DNA of 64,000 nucleotides from NCBI GenBank assembly GCA_022447605.1, contig JAKVBG010000001.1:393919-457918 (forward strand), given 5' to 3'. The position numbers were made by a program, and so were the translations under genes. The notes beneath the pieces are model-generated. The model was not told where the DNA came from. It did no database searches and worked only from the letters and a program-made list of their open reading frames with translations. Within the stretch, counting starts at the first letter, position 1, and each line of letters opens with the position of its first letter. Source of the stretch: Mariniblastus sp. (lineage in GTDB: Bacteria > Planctomycetota > Planctomycetia > Pirellulales > Pirellulaceae). Below are positions 29,525 to 39,038 of the stretch, one piece after another.

Positions 29525-29902
29525 ATTCGGGGAAAGGCCCCGAAACCAGAAAGAACACCCCAAGAACATCCCCTGACCCTCGCCTACCGGCCCTCGGTAA
29601 CGGCTCACGACCATGGCCGGAAAACACGGGTCGTTTTCCCAACGTGACCCCGCAAAGAAAGAACCAGCCTTGCCGCTCGTCCGTAATGAAACAACCGGGC
29701 GGTCATGGTCTCTATTCCACGGCGATCCAACGAAAAGCCGGGTGGTCGTGTATGGCTGTTTTTGCCCGAATGGTTTATGCTTGAACTTGGCGGCTCCGCG
29801 AAGGGTCAGCTGCCAATTCCCAGGCCGCAGATCGACCGGGTAGTCAACCTGTTTTGATTCGGCTGCACGTTTTCATCGAACCCCAAGCCATTCGTAATAT
29901 TG
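29525..29902. other. Gene-poor gap with small inverted repeats
   Basis: No ORF here has features of a real gene. Two stem-loops are visible: TCGGGG/CCCCGA directly after the MazG stop, and a 9-bp stem TTGGCGGCT/AGCTGCCAA (one G-U pair) at about 29787-29816. The second lies about 90 bases upstream of the large membrane-protein gene and may belong to its leader. Confidence 0.4.
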
Positions 29903-32125
29903 ATGTTCTGCTTTCACAAACTTCTTCCCTGCCTTCTGATCATGGCGATGGGTGTCCACTCCCTCGAGGGGCAGGAAGGTAACGATGCCAACCGGCTGCA
30001 GCCATCGCCCGAAAACACAGGCGAACTCGATTTCCAGATCGGCTTCCAGGGAATTGCGAAACTGGGCACTTGGTTGCCCGTATTCATCGAAAGCAAAAAT
30101 CAACCGGCAGCCACCCGCTACGAAATTTCCGTGCTGGATGGCGATGACCAACTGGTTACCTACTCGGGTCAACTGATCCGCCGAGCACCCGGCAGATTCG
30201 AGGCGCGGACCCGGCTGGGCCGACAATACGGCGCTATCACGGTCCGTTTACTGGACGACCAAAATAAGGTGTTGGCAGAAAAAACGGCCAGCCTCGGCAG
30301 TCTGCCTTCGCTCAATATTGTGCCCAGCACCCACAAGTTGATCCTCGCCATCGAACCAGGAGAAGCCGTGTTCCAGTCGCTGGAATCGGTAATCTCGAGT
30401 AGTTCCAAGGGAGATAGTCAAGTCGTGCTGGGAACCAACGATACCAGCTCGCTGCCATCCTCCTGGCTCAACTGGGAATCGATTTCAACGGTCGTGATCA
30501 CCACCTCCGACGTCCAACTGATCCAGTCCCTGACGCAGCCGCAATGGCAAGCCCTTGAACAGTGGGTTCGCAATGGAGGCAAACTTGTCTTTTGTGGTGG
30601 AGAAAACGGCCAAGACGTCTTCCACAGCGATGGCCTGGGACGGTTCCTGCCCGGCACCCTGGTCAATAACACCGCACTACAAAACAGCTGGCAATTGGAA
30701 GCCTTCGCCAGTAGTCGTGAACAGTTGCTGCAAGGAGACAACCAATCTCTGGTGGCTACCGTGCTCAACCCGGTCGAGGGTGTCGTTGACAAGACCCAGG
30801 ACGATATCCCGCTGATTGTTCGAACGGCCCTGGGCTTCGGCCTGGTGGTTTACTCGGCGGTTGACCTCGACCAGGGACCCGTTGCCGACTGGCCGGGACG
30901 CAACGCGTTTATTTCAGGTTTGCTCGACCCGGCATCCAACGCCGACCCCTCGACCATCGAAGAGACTCAGAACAATCGTTTCTCACATTATGGCTACGAC
31001 GACCTGACCGGACAGTTGAAAGTTCCACTCGAGCAGTTTTCTGGCGCCCGTTTCGTGACCTTTACCTGGGTTGCCGTGCTGATCGGACTCTACATTATCT
31101 GCATCGGTCCAGGTGACTATTTCCTGTTGAGAAATGTCTTTGGCAAAATGGAACTGACCTGGCTGACCTTTCCTTTGATCACGCTTCTGTTTTGCGGTAT
31201 CGCCGTCATCATGGCCCGGGCAACCCGACCGACCAGCATCCAGGTTAACCAACTGGAGATCATCGACATTGATGCTATCGACAGCACCACCCGGGGCAAC
31301 CTGTGGGCCAATGTTTTCAGCCCGGCAACGTCCAATTGCCAGGTCCAAACGGCTGCCAGAAACCAGCTCGGGTTTGACACCCGCACCAACAGCACGGTCA
31401 TCTGGCAAGGCCTTCCCGGAAGCGGCTTGGGGGGAATGCAAACGCGCACAGGAGCTCGGCTGTTTCGCCGGGAATATCGCTGTGAATTCGAATCGAGCGG
31501 TGAGGGAGATTCTCCCGCCCACTGCACCCTCAGCGAACTGCCATTGCAGGTATCTTCCACCAAGCCACTGTTCGTACAGTGGTACAGCCCCAACCCATTC
31601 AAGGTGCAAAGCAGGCTGCGAGTCGATTCCCAGTTTCAACGTCTGGAGGGGACCATCACCAATCCTCTGCAAGTCAGCCTGCATAACTGCCGGCTGATGT
31701 TCGAAAACTGGACTTATGAGCTCAATGACATCCTGGAGCCGGGAGAAACGATTGATATTGAAACGGAGACCAAGGAAAAAACTGCCAAGAACTTCCTGAC
31801 GCGGCGCAAACGGGAGAGCAACAAGGGGAAGAACAGTCCCTGGAATCCTGCGGACGCCCGAATGTGGAGAATCGCCGACATGTTGATGTTCTATGAATTG
31901 GCCGGCGGGCGCGGCTACACCAAGCTCTCCCATGACTACCAATCACAAGTCGACATGTCTCGTCAACTCAACCTGGGACGAGCCATGCTGGTGGGCGAGA
32001 TCCGACATATCCATCACGGTACGGACCTTGAGATTTCCGACCGTGACACAGAAACCCGTTACGATAATGTAACAACCATCGTTCGAATCACCCTCCCGGT
32101 AGAATTTGAAAATCCGAACCCGTAA
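29903..32125 (+). CDS. Large membrane-anchored protein with GATase-like domain
   Basis: A protein of about 740 residues. The first ATG at 29903 follows the track's TTG directly. It has a signal peptide (LLPCLLIMAMGVHSLEG), a beta-rich N-terminal part, and a domain that resembles the glutamine-amidotransferase-like fold in membrane proteins of this kind (LTQPQWQALEQWVRNGGKLVFCGG, near residue 215). Two transmembrane helices sit near 390-440 (FVTFTWVAVLIGLYIICIGPGDYF and LTWLTFPLITLLFCGIAVIMA), followed by a C-terminal domain. I do not recognise a named function. Its downstream neighbour, 15 bases away, is an ABC ATPase, which suggests a membrane complex similar in design to ABC-2 systems with large accessory proteins. 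Confidence 0.82.
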   Translation: MFCFHKLLPCLLIMAMGVHSLEGQEGNDANRLQPSPENTGELDFQIGFQGIAKLGTWLPVFIESKNQPAATRYEISVLDGDDQLVTYSGQLIRRAPGRFEARTRLGRQYGAITVRLLDDQNKVLAEKTASLGSLPSLNIVPSTHKLILAIEPGEAVFQSLESVISSSSKGDSQVVLGTNDTSSLPSSWLNWESISTVVITTSDVQLIQSLTQPQWQALEQWVRNGGKLVFCGGENGQDVFHSDGLGRFLPGTLVNNTALQNSWQLEAFASSREQLLQGDNQSLVATVLNPVEGVVDKTQDDIPLIVRTALGFGLVVYSAVDLDQGPVADWPGRNAFISGLLDPASNADPSTIEETQNNRFSHYGYDDLTGQLKVPLEQFSGARFVTFTWVAVLIGLYIICIGPGDYFLLRNVFGKMELTWLTFPLITLLFCGIAVIMARATRPTSIQVNQLEIIDIDAIDSTTRGNLWANVFSPATSNCQVQTAARNQLGFDTRTNSTVIWQGLPGSGLGGMQTRTGARLFRREYRCEFESSGEGDSPAHCTLSELPLQVSSTKPLFVQWYSPNPFKVQSRLRVDSQFQRLEGTITNPLQVSLHNCRLMFENWTYELNDILEPGETIDIETETKEKTAKNFLTRRKRESNKGKNSPWNPADARMWRIADMLMFYELAGGRGYTKLSHDYQSQVDMSRQLNLGRAMLVGEIRHIHHGTDLEISDRDTETRYDNVTTIVRITLPVEFENPNP

Positions 32126-32140
32126 AACGGAATTCCCGTC

Positions 32141-33073
32141 GTGATCAAAACCGAAAACCTCACCAAGAAATATGGCGAGATGTTCGCTATCAAGTCGATC
32201 AACCTGGATCTTCAACAGGGTGACCTGTTCGGGTTTATCGGGCCCAACGGGGCCGGCAAAACAACCACCATGCGAATCATCGCCACGCTGCTGGAACCCA
32301 GCTGGGGAGAAGCGTACGTGTGCGGTCACTCGATCTACAATGCTCCCAAGGAAATCCGTCGGCTGGTCGGCTATATGCCGGACTTTTTTGGCGTCTACGA
32401 CGACATGAAGGTGATTGAATATTTGGAGTTTTTTGCAGCGTCCTACCGCATCAAGGGAACGGAACGTCGAAAAAAATGTGATGAGATGCTGGAGACGGTT
32501 GACCTCGATTTCAAACGAGACGCGTTTGCCAATACACTTTCCCGCGGACAGACACAACGACTGGGGCTGGCCCGGGTCCTGCTGCACGACCCCCAGGTGC
32601 TGTTGCTGGACGAACCGCTCAGCGGCCTCGATCCGCGGGCCAGGATCGAGATGCGAAACCTGATGCGACGCTTGGGAACAATGGGAAAAACCGTGATCGT
32701 TTCGAGCCACATCCTGCCGGAACTGGCGGACATCTGCAACAAGATCGGAATCATTGATAAGGGAGAGCTTAAGGTCTCAGCCGAAGTGACCGACGTCATG
32801 AACCAGGTTCGGGATCAGACCGTGCTGCACGTCGGTGTTGACACCAACAGCGAGACGGCGGCCAAAGTGCTTGAGCAGAACGAACTGGTATCCCGTGTCG
32901 AACAGGGGGACGGTCACCTGGTCGTCACCCTCAAAAGCCAGACTAAGGATTATTCGCAACTGGCGGCCGATTTGATCAACCAGGGAATTGGCCTGACGTT
33001 GTTCCAGGAAGAAGAAGTCAGCCTGGAATCCGCCTTCATGGCGCTGACCAAGGGTGCAGGCGCCAAGATTTGA
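32141..33073 (+). CDS. ABC transporter ATP-binding protein
   Basis: A 310-residue ABC ATPase of the ABC-2/CcmA type, starting at GTG. Walker A is GPNGAGKTTTMRII, the signature is LSRGQTQRLGLARVLL, Walker B VLLLDEPLSGLDPRAR, and the switch His is in VIVSSHILPEL. The C-terminal 90 residues form the extension typical of drug or polysaccharide exporters. No permease gene follows: the next gene is P-II on the other strand. The preceding large membrane protein is the only candidate partner in the window, so the permease may lie elsewhere or be absent. Confidence 0.95.
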   Translation: MIKTENLTKKYGEMFAIKSINLDLQQGDLFGFIGPNGAGKTTTMRIIATLLEPSWGEAYVCGHSIYNAPKEIRRLVGYMPDFFGVYDDMKVIEYLEFFAASYRIKGTERRKKCDEMLETVDLDFKRDAFANTLSRGQTQRLGLARVLLHDPQVLLLDEPLSGLDPRARIEMRNLMRRLGTMGKTVIVSSHILPELADICNKIGIIDKGELKVSAEVTDVMNQVRDQTVLHVGVDTNSETAAKVLEQNELVSRVEQGDGHLVVTLKSQTKDYSQLAADLINQGIGLTLFQEEEVSLESAFMALTKGAGAKI

Positions 33074-33171
33074 CAGCGAGCGGGTAAGTGTCGAGGGGCG
33101 ATCAACGGCCCTCACGTTGCGCCTTGCCGGCCACATCGCACCGGAGACCGACGCGACAGTACGGAGCGATT

Positions 33172-33519
33172 TCAGATCGCATCACTGCCCCGCTCACCGG
33201 TTCGAATGCGAACACAGTCATCCAGCGGCAATACGAAAATCTTCCCGTCCCCCATCTCTCCCGTTTCACCACTGCGGCCGCCCTCAACGATCGCCTGGAT
33301 GGTGGGTTCTACGAATTCTTCATTGACCGCGATCTGCAACTGGACCTTGCGTCGAAGATTCGCAATCCCCTCTTCGGTTCCCTGAATTTCCGACTTACCG
33401 TGCTGACGACCGAATCCCTGGCAATCCATGATCGTCAGACGAAAGACCTGGACATCGGTCAGCGCCGCTTTGACGGACTCCAGTTGATGGGGCTGGATAA
33501 TGGCAACAATGAGTTTCAT
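33172..33519 (-). CDS. P-II family nitrogen regulator lacking T-loop tyrosine
   Basis: A 115-residue GlnB/GlnK-like protein that normally senses 2-oxoglutarate and ATP/ADP and controls nitrogen enzymes. The core GFGRQHG and the C-terminal GDGKIFVLPLDDCVRIRTGE are conserved. In the T-loop, where E. coli GlnB has ELYRGAEYMV, this protein has EIQGTEEGIA, so the tyrosine used for uridylylation is absent (Gln and Gly at the two Tyr positions). Control by uridylylation is therefore unlikely. There is no amtB or glnD gene next to it. The gene is followed by ftsY upstream on the same strand but with about 100 bases between. Confidence 0.9.
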   Translation of the reverse strand: MKLIVAIIQPHQLESVKAALTDVQVFRLTIMDCQGFGRQHGKSEIQGTEEGIANLRRKVQLQIAVNEEFVEPTIQAIVEGGRSGETGEMGDGKIFVLPLDDCVRIRTGERGSDAI

Positions 33520-33624
33520 GGACGAAACTGTACCATGTGTGGTTCCGCGCGAAAAGTATTGGCCGCTTCTTTCATGACGCCAGGCCCCTTGAAACGAATC
33601 GGCCCAGGCAGGGAGCAGGCGGGG

Positions 33625-34671
33625 TCAGGCATCGGCTCCGTCTTCAGCCACCTGATCAAACAGGGCATCCACGTAGGCCTGGACTTCAAACCTGGCAAAC
33701 GCATCCGGGGTTTCCCCCAGACCGACAAATTTCACCGGCAAACCAAACTCCTGTCGAATGGGAATGGCCACCCCACCCTTGGCAGAACCGTCCAACTTGG
33801 CCAGGACGATCCCTGAAACACCGGCTGCCTCGGTAAAACCCCGCGCCTGGCTGATCGCATTTTGTCCGGCGGTGGCGTCCAGCACCAGCAACACCTCGTG
33901 CGGTGCATCCTCGATTACCTTGGACATGACCCGCCGAATGCGACCCAATTCATCCATCAAGTTGGCTTGCGTCTGCAACCGACCAGCCGTGTCAATAATA
34001 CAAATATCAGCATTCGATTTTTTCGCCGTATCGACCGCCTTGTAGGCAACGCTGGCTGGATCACCACCCGATTTACCCGTCACAATCTCCGCTCCCAGTC
34101 GGTCTGCCCAGACGGTCAACTGCTGCACAGCAGCCGCTCGAAACGTGTCGCCTGCACCGAGTACAACCCGCTTGCCCTGGGACGTAAACAACTGGCACAG
34201 CTTGGCAATCGAGGTGGTCTTGCCCGATCCGTTGACACCGACAACCATGATCACCGTGGGACCGGCGTCTGCCTGGGCAAGTTCCGCTGGCTCCTGTTGC
34301 ATCATCTCGAGGATCGTCTCCTTGGCCGAATCCACGAGATCGATCATCATCACTTTCCGGCCTCTGAACTTGTCCTGGATGTCATCCCGGATCCGTTCCG
34401 CCGGGCCATTCCCCATATCGGTTTTGATCAGGTAGGCAAACAACTCGTCCAGAAACTCATCATCAACCAACCGCCCCTCTTTACCCACCAAGTCCCGGAT
34501 ATCGGTATTGAGAACCGTGACCGTTTTCTTCAGAGCACTTTTGGCCCATCCAAACATGCCAACCCGTGCATCGGTCGACGGCGAATCCTCTGTCTGATCC
34601 AGGGGATTCTCGGCCGAATCTCCGTCTATCGGTTTTTCTTCTTTTCGTCCAAATGGATTCCAGCCAGCCAT
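33625..34671 (-). CDS. ftsY: Signal recognition particle receptor FtsY
   Basis: A 348-residue FtsY, the membrane-associated SRP receptor GTPase that delivers ribosomes to the Sec translocon. The N-terminal acidic A region is short (about 40 residues). Then come the N-domain helices and the G domain with GVNGSGKTTSIAKL (G1), DTFRAAAVQQL (I-box region), DTAGRLQTQ and LAKLDGSAKGG. Its stop is downstream of nusB. It lies in a housekeeping run with nusB, ribH and rho, all on the minus strand. Confidence 0.97.
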   Translation of the reverse strand: MAGWNPFGRKEEKPIDGDSAENPLDQTEDSPSTDARVGMFGWAKSALKKTVTVLNTDIRDLVGKEGRLVDDEFLDELFAYLIKTDMGNGPAERIRDDIQDKFRGRKVMMIDLVDSAKETILEMMQQEPAELAQADAGPTVIMVVGVNGSGKTTSIAKLCQLFTSQGKRVVLGAGDTFRAAAVQQLTVWADRLGAEIVTGKSGGDPASVAYKAVDTAKKSNADICIIDTAGRLQTQANLMDELGRIRRVMSKVIEDAPHEVLLVLDATAGQNAISQARGFTEAAGVSGIVLAKLDGSAKGGVAIPIRQEFGLPVKFVGLGETPDAFARFEVQAYVDALFDQVAEDGADA

Positions 34672-34792
34672 GGTTTAATTATCTACCCGTACGTTCAGAA
34701 TGCGTCCAAAAAAGTCTCACAAGCCGCCCATTGTATCGACGGGCGCCCCAGTTGGGCACCCGAACCGGACCGACCTCCAGAGACAGCCATTC

Positions 34793-35305
34793 TCAGCCGG
34801 GATTTCCGTCAGACGACCCCGACTTTGCCGAACCAGGTCCATCCGACGCGCGACCATCACCCTGGGGCGGAGTCTCTCCGTGCTCGGTTTCCACCGCGGC
34901 TTCCTGCTCCAGGTGAATGAACCGGTCCAGAACACCATTGACAAACTGGGCCGACTGATTGGTACCAAATCGTTTGGCCAACTCAATCGCTTCATTGATG
35001 GCCACCCGGTCAGGCGTCTCGGTCCACAGAATCTCATACGCCCCCAACCGCAAAATGGCCCGGTCGGTGGCTGCCATCCGGTTCAATCGCCAGTTATCCG
35101 AGGTTGTCGCGAGTCGCTGATCAATCAATTGGCGATGCGCGCTGACCCCCCGTATCAGTTCCAAAGCAAATTCACAGGTCGGGGAATCTGCCTGCAAGCG
35201 GCCCCGAACAAAGGTCTCGCTCTGCTCGATTGGGAAGTCCGGATTCAAATCCAGCTGATAGAGCACCTGGAGGACGACTTCTCGGGCACGACGGCGTTGG
35301 GACAT
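34793..35305 (-). CDS. nusB: Transcription antitermination factor NusB
   Basis: A protein of about 170 residues; the ATG at 35305 (MSQRRRAREVVLQ) is the family start, 17 codons inside the track ORF. NusB joins NusE in antitermination of rRNA transcription. Conserved motifs are AREVVLQVLYQLD, WRLNRMAATDRAILRLGAYEIL and VAINEAIELAKRFGTNQSAQFVNGVLD. The last 30 residues form an acidic, Gly- and Ser-rich tail not found in E. coli NusB. In many bacteria ribH and nusB are adjacent, as here. Confidence 0.95.
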   Translation of the reverse strand: MSQRRRAREVVLQVLYQLDLNPDFPIEQSETFVRGRLQADSPTCEFALELIRGVSAHRQLIDQRLATTSDNWRLNRMAATDRAILRLGAYEILWTETPDRVAINEAIELAKRFGTNQSAQFVNGVLDRFIHLEQEAAVETEHGETPPQGDGRASDGPGSAKSGSSDGNPG

Positions 35306-35380
35306 GGCAATTTTCAAAGAACGTAGGTCAAACCAGGAGTCGCAATTGTAAATCAAACCAGGAAAAGAACAACTCGAAAC

Positions 35381-35860
35381 TCAATCACGAGCGTTCTCCC
35401 TCAGGCGCAACATTTCCACGACTGCATCGACTGCCTCGTGTCCCTTGTTGCCAACGCTCCCACCACTCCGCTGGATCGCCTGTTCAAGGTTGTTACATGT
35501 CAGAACACCAAACGCCACGGGTTTGCCGGAATCAACCATCAACTGGCCCAACTGGGAACTGACTGTCGAGTTGATATGGGCATCGTGGCTCGTTTCGCCA
35601 CGGATAACGGCCCCCAGGCAAATCACGGCGTCAGCCGATGGCAAGGCCCACTTGGCTGCCAAGCTGATTTCCCAGGCACCGGGAACACGGAATACCTCGA
35701 CCTGTTGGTCCTGGACCCCATGGGCTCTCAGTTTCTCGATCGCACCGTTCAACAACTTCTCGGTGATTGTTTCATTGTAGCGCGAAACGACAACAGCAAA
35801 ACGCATTCCCTCCAGGGAACCCGTTCGCCCTTCATGCATTCGACCTGAAAAACCATCCAT
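35381..35860 (-). CDS. ribH: 6,7-dimethyl-8-ribityllumazine synthase
   Basis: A protein of about 159 residues from the ATG at 35860; the track begins at a TTG three codons earlier. RibH condenses a ribitylaminouracil with dihydroxybutanone phosphate, the penultimate step of riboflavin synthesis. Motifs are FAVVVSRYNETITEKLL, FRVPGAWEISLAAKWA and GAVIRGETSHDAHINS. In the C-terminal region GVLTCNNLEQAIQRSGGSVGNKG matches the family GVLTxxxxEQAxxRxG motif. Adjacent to nusB, in keeping with the common ribH-nusB arrangement. The other riboflavin genes are not in the window. Confidence 0.95.
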   Translation of the reverse strand: MDGFSGRMHEGRTGSLEGMRFAVVVSRYNETITEKLLNGAIEKLRAHGVQDQQVEVFRVPGAWEISLAAKWALPSADAVICLGAVIRGETSHDAHINSTVSSQLGQLMVDSGKPVAFGVLTCNNLEQAIQRSGGSVGNKGHEAVDAVVEMLRLRENARD

Positions 35861-35977
35861 CTCAGTCAATTCTCAAATTTCTACCAACCCGAAAATGAAA
35901 CAGGCAGCCCGCATCTCTCATCACCGTCGCGACCCAGGCTGCTATCAGCAGTGCGGGAGGTACCCCCCCCTCGAAAG

Positions 35978-35998
35978 TGACCCTGCGTCACAGGGTCA
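35978..35998 (-). terminator. Stem-loop downstream of rho, no T-run
   Basis: TGACCCTG and CAGGGTCA form a perfect 8-bp stem with a 5-base loop, 16 bases after the rho stop on the minus strand. No T-run follows, so it is not a standard intrinsic terminator; it may only protect the transcript end or help Rho-dependent termination. Confidence 0.4.
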
Positions 35999-36013
35999 GG
36001 CGCCTCAAACGGG

Positions 36014-37519
36014 TTAGATTCCCCCTGCCTTGACGCTCATCAAAAACTCCGCATTGGACTTGGTTTTTTTCAATCGGGTAATCAACATCTCCATCGCATC
36101 GGGTGAATTCAACTCACTCAACACGCGCCGAATCATGCAAATCCGCTCATATTCTTCCGCATCAAGCAATTTTTCTTCGCGACGTGTTCCCGACTGGTTA
36201 ATGTCAATGGCTGGCCAGATCCGTCGATCGACGAGCCGTCGATCCAGCACGATTTCCATGTTCCCCGTCCCTTTGAATTCTTCGAAAATCACATCGTCCA
36301 TCTTGCTGCCCGTGTCGATCAGGGCAGTCGCAAGAATGGTCAACGAACCACCCTCTTCCAACTTCCTGGCGGAACCAAAAAAGGCTTTCGGTTTCTGCAG
36401 TGCGTTGGCGTCCAGCCCACCAGAGAGTGTCTTGCCCGATTGGGGACATTCCGAGTTCCAAGCCCTTCCAAGGCGGGTGATCGAATCGAGGAAAATCACC
36501 ACATCGACACCACTCTCGACCAATCGCTTGGCCTTCTCCAGGACCATTTCGGCAACCTGGATATGTCGCGATGCGGGTTCATCAAAGGTCGAACTGATCA
36601 CTTCACAGTTTTTTCCCTTGACTTCGCGCTCCATATCGGTGACTTCTTCGGGCCGCTCGTCAATCAGCAACATGATGACGTACGCATCGGGGTAATTGCT
36701 CAAAACGGCCCGGGCCATGTTTTGCAGGAGCATCGTCTTACCGGCCCTGGGCGGGCTCACGATCAGCCCGCGCTGGCCAAACCCGATGGGGGCAATCATA
36801 TCCACCACACGGGTCGAGTAATCCGTAGCGTTGTGCTCCATCATGATTCGCGAATCAGGATGCAGGGGCGTCAACTCATCGAACTGGATTTTTCGCGCGT
36901 TATCGTTCGGATCGACTCCGTTCACCTTTTCGACTCGCAACAGCGCAAAATATCTTTCATTTTCTTTGGGTGGTCGAATTTGACCGGTAACAATGGCCCC
37001 ATTGCGAAGATTGAATTTCCGGATCTGGCTGGGGGAAACGTAGATATCGTCCGGGCAACTCAGGTAGTGATACTCCGGACTGCGGAGGAAACCAAATCCA
37101 TCGGGAAGAATCTGTAGTGTCCCTTCACCAAACATCAGGCCCTTGGCCTTGACTCGCAACTTGAGGATCTCCGAGATCAATTCCCGTTTACTCAAATCAG
37201 ACGCATGGGCCACGCCCTCTGAATCCGCACAGGCCCGCACCTCGTCCAGTTTCATCTTCTGCAACTCGGTGACGTTGATTTTGCCAATCGCATCCGGCTC
37301 GACCGATGTCTCATCCGATGTCACGGGCCTTTTTTCACGCGAGATCTGCTCGGCCAGCGACATCGGCTCGCCGTCCGCTTCAATTTCTCTCAATTTGTCA
37401 GAAATTTCCGGGTCACCGTACGAAGGACGTTGCCCGCCCGGTCGACGATGACCACCGCGCCGAGGATGCCCCGACTGGCCCGAATAGTCTCCTCGCTTGG
37501 AGTCTCGGTTATCTCCCAT
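36014..37519 (-). CDS. rho: Transcription termination factor Rho
   Basis: A Rho hexameric RNA helicase of about 501 residues; start at 37519 ([12 protein letters not shown]), with GGGAG upstream. The N-terminus (about 1-70) is an Arg/Gly-rich low-complexity extension ([16 protein letters not shown]), longer than in E. coli. A Rho N-terminal domain ([17 protein letters not shown]) follows, and the cold-shock-like RNA-binding domain [21 protein letters not shown]. The ATPase domain has Walker [12 protein letters not shown] and Walker [14 protein letters not shown]. The gene is upstream of ribH-nusB-ftsY, all on the same strand, and downstream of coaE. Confidence 0.97.
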   Translation of the reverse strand: MGDNRDSKRGDYSGQSGHPRRGGHRRPGGQRPSYGDPEISDKLREIEADGEPMSLAEQISREKRPVTSDETSVEPDAIGKINVTELQKMKLDEVRACADSEGVAHASDLSKRELISEILKLRVKAKGLMFGEGTLQILPDGFGFLRSPEYHYLSCPDDIYVSPSQIRKFNLRNGAIVTGQIRPPKENERYFALLRVEKVNGVDPNDNARKIQFDELTPLHPDSRIMMEHNATDYSTRVVDMIAPIGFGQRGLIVSPPRAGKTMLLQNMARAVLSNYPDAYVIMLLIDERPEEVTDMEREVKGKNCEVISSTFDEPASRHIQVAEMVLEKAKRLVESGVDVVIFLDSITRLGRAWNSECPQSGKTLSGGLDANALQKPKAFFGSARKLEEGGSLTILATALIDTGSKMDDVIFEEFKGTGNMEIVLDRRLVDRRIWPAIDINQSGTRREEKLLDAEEYERICMIRRVLSELNSPDAMEMLITRLKKTKSNAEFLMSVKAGGI

Positions 37520-37598
37520 GTTTTTCTCCCGAATTCGCCAAGCACATGATAAGACTACCTGGCGGATTGCATTTAAAAGTTGTATCAGCAGGATTTGT

Positions 37599-38201
37599 TT
37601 ACGGCATCGGAAGTCGCCACCGGCGCCATAATGTTTCCACCTGTAAAAACAGATTTTCCTTTGACAGCGAATTGTCAATTTGGTCGGTTGCCCGCAAACG
37701 CTTCGTTTCGAGGTCCACTTGGAGCGATTCTCGCCGCGCAAGTTCACTGACTGACCAACCCCGATCAGCAGCCCGCTGTTGACGCGATGCCAAATCGGTG
37801 TGCACGTACACAATTTTGTCGCAAAATCGATCCCACCCCGATTTGAACATCACCGGAGCATCAAGGACCACGGCGGGTACCTCGACCGATTCCAATTCTG
37901 CCAAACGCTCAACAATTCGTTGACCGATGATGGGATGCGTGATCCGCTCCAACCTGGCAAGCTGCCGTTCAGCATCTGCCGGGCCAAAAACGGCCTGGGC
38001 CAAGGCGGCACGATCAACTTGCCCGTCTTTCAATACGTCTTGCCCCCAGTTTTCGACAATCTCCTGTTTCACTTCCGGTTCACGAAGGATCTGATGACCA
38101 ATCTGGTCGGCACTCAATACCGCCGCGCCCAAACGCTCGAAACAGTCAGCTACACTGCTTTTACCGCTGGCAATTCCACCCGCGACACCGATAACGAGCA
38201 T
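37599..38201 (-). CDS. coaE: Dephospho-CoA kinase
   Basis: A 200-residue CoaE that phosphorylates the 3'-OH of dephospho-CoA in the last step of coenzyme A synthesis. The P-loop is [17 protein letters not shown] at residues 5-21, [10 protein letters not shown] holds the conserved Asp, and LERITHPII the family motif after the CoA-binding region. [14 protein letters not shown] matches the DxPLLFE-type motif with some substitutions. It is first in the minus-strand run that continues with rho. The region upstream is the 1.24 kb gene-free stretch. Confidence 0.95.
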   Translation of the reverse strand: MLVIGVAGGIASGKSSVADCFERLGAAVLSADQIGHQILREPEVKQEIVENWGQDVLKDGQVDRAALAQAVFGPADAERQLARLERITHPIIGQRIVERLAELESVEVPAVVLDAPVMFKSGWDRFCDKIVYVHTDLASRQQRAADRGWSVSELARRESLQVDLETKRLRATDQIDNSLSKENLFLQVETLWRRWRLPMP

Positions 38202-38929
38202 CGAATCGAACCATCATGTGGGATGAGTTGAATGGGTAAATCTATGATCCAGTCTTCATGGTCCAAAATTCCGGCTCCGTTCCTTGAACCTCCAGATCAC
38301 ATTCTGCAGGACACGAAGACGGTCGCCGAACGCAAAAACGCCTGAACCCGGGTTGAAAGACGAAAGGACCGCTACCAACGGCACGCTGAATACAAATTCT
38401 TGGCCTAAGATCGTGGCGGGAAGGTCCGAATCTTGACACAACTCACAGCGTTGCGACACGGGCCCAACTTACCACGTAAAGGGAACAATGAATCTGATTG
38501 CAGGTGGGATTGCTAAAAAGGGTAAATCCATCAACGTCGGCCAACCTGTCAAGCGGTTCACGCGTTCTGGATTCATCGGTTTGCAGCAATTCGTTCTACC
38601 GAATTTCTTGATCGGCGGAGACGGGGGATGACCCTTGTCTCCTAACAACCTCAGGTGAATGTTGTTTTTACGATGTCCCTTTACCATAACTGTTTTCACC
38701 ATCATTTTCCAGAATTGTACGGTTAATTTACCGAACCTTATTGGCTCTCCTCCGCCGCCCGCTGCGGGACGCACTTCGGAACCCGGCTGGTGCCAACGAA
38801 CCGTTACGGTGCCTGACGGGACACCATGACAGAACATGGGCCGGCCGGACCGTCGGAACCGCAGAGGACAGGCCGAGTTCAGTGAGCCAACAATCGAACC
38901 GGCCAAATTTCACTCGTTTCCCCAAAAAC

Positions 38930-38959
38930 CGATGGTTTTCAGTAAGACTCAAACCATCG
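38930..38959. repeat. 9-bp perfect inverted repeat
   Basis: CGATGGTTT and AAACCATCG are exact reverse complements separated by 12 bases, within the gene-free region. No T-run follows on either strand. Confidence 0.5.
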
Positions 38960-38978
38960 CCAAGAGGGGATAAACGGT

Positions 38979-39038
38979 AAAAACGGATGGAAAAACAGAC
39001 TCGGGACACCCGCTTGGCCCAGCGTTTGGTCCGTTTTT
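38979..39038. repeat. 9-bp inverted repeat with structured loop
   Basis: AAAAACGGA and TCCGTTTTT are exact reverse complements with about 42 bases between. The loop contains a further short stem (CGGG/CCCG). It directly follows the previous inverted repeat, so the two may form one folded unit. Confidence 0.45.

Noticed and set aside
29613-29843. 76-residue ORF between MazG and the large membrane protein
   Set aside because: No Shine-Dalgarno, no recognised motif, and inverted repeats lie inside it.
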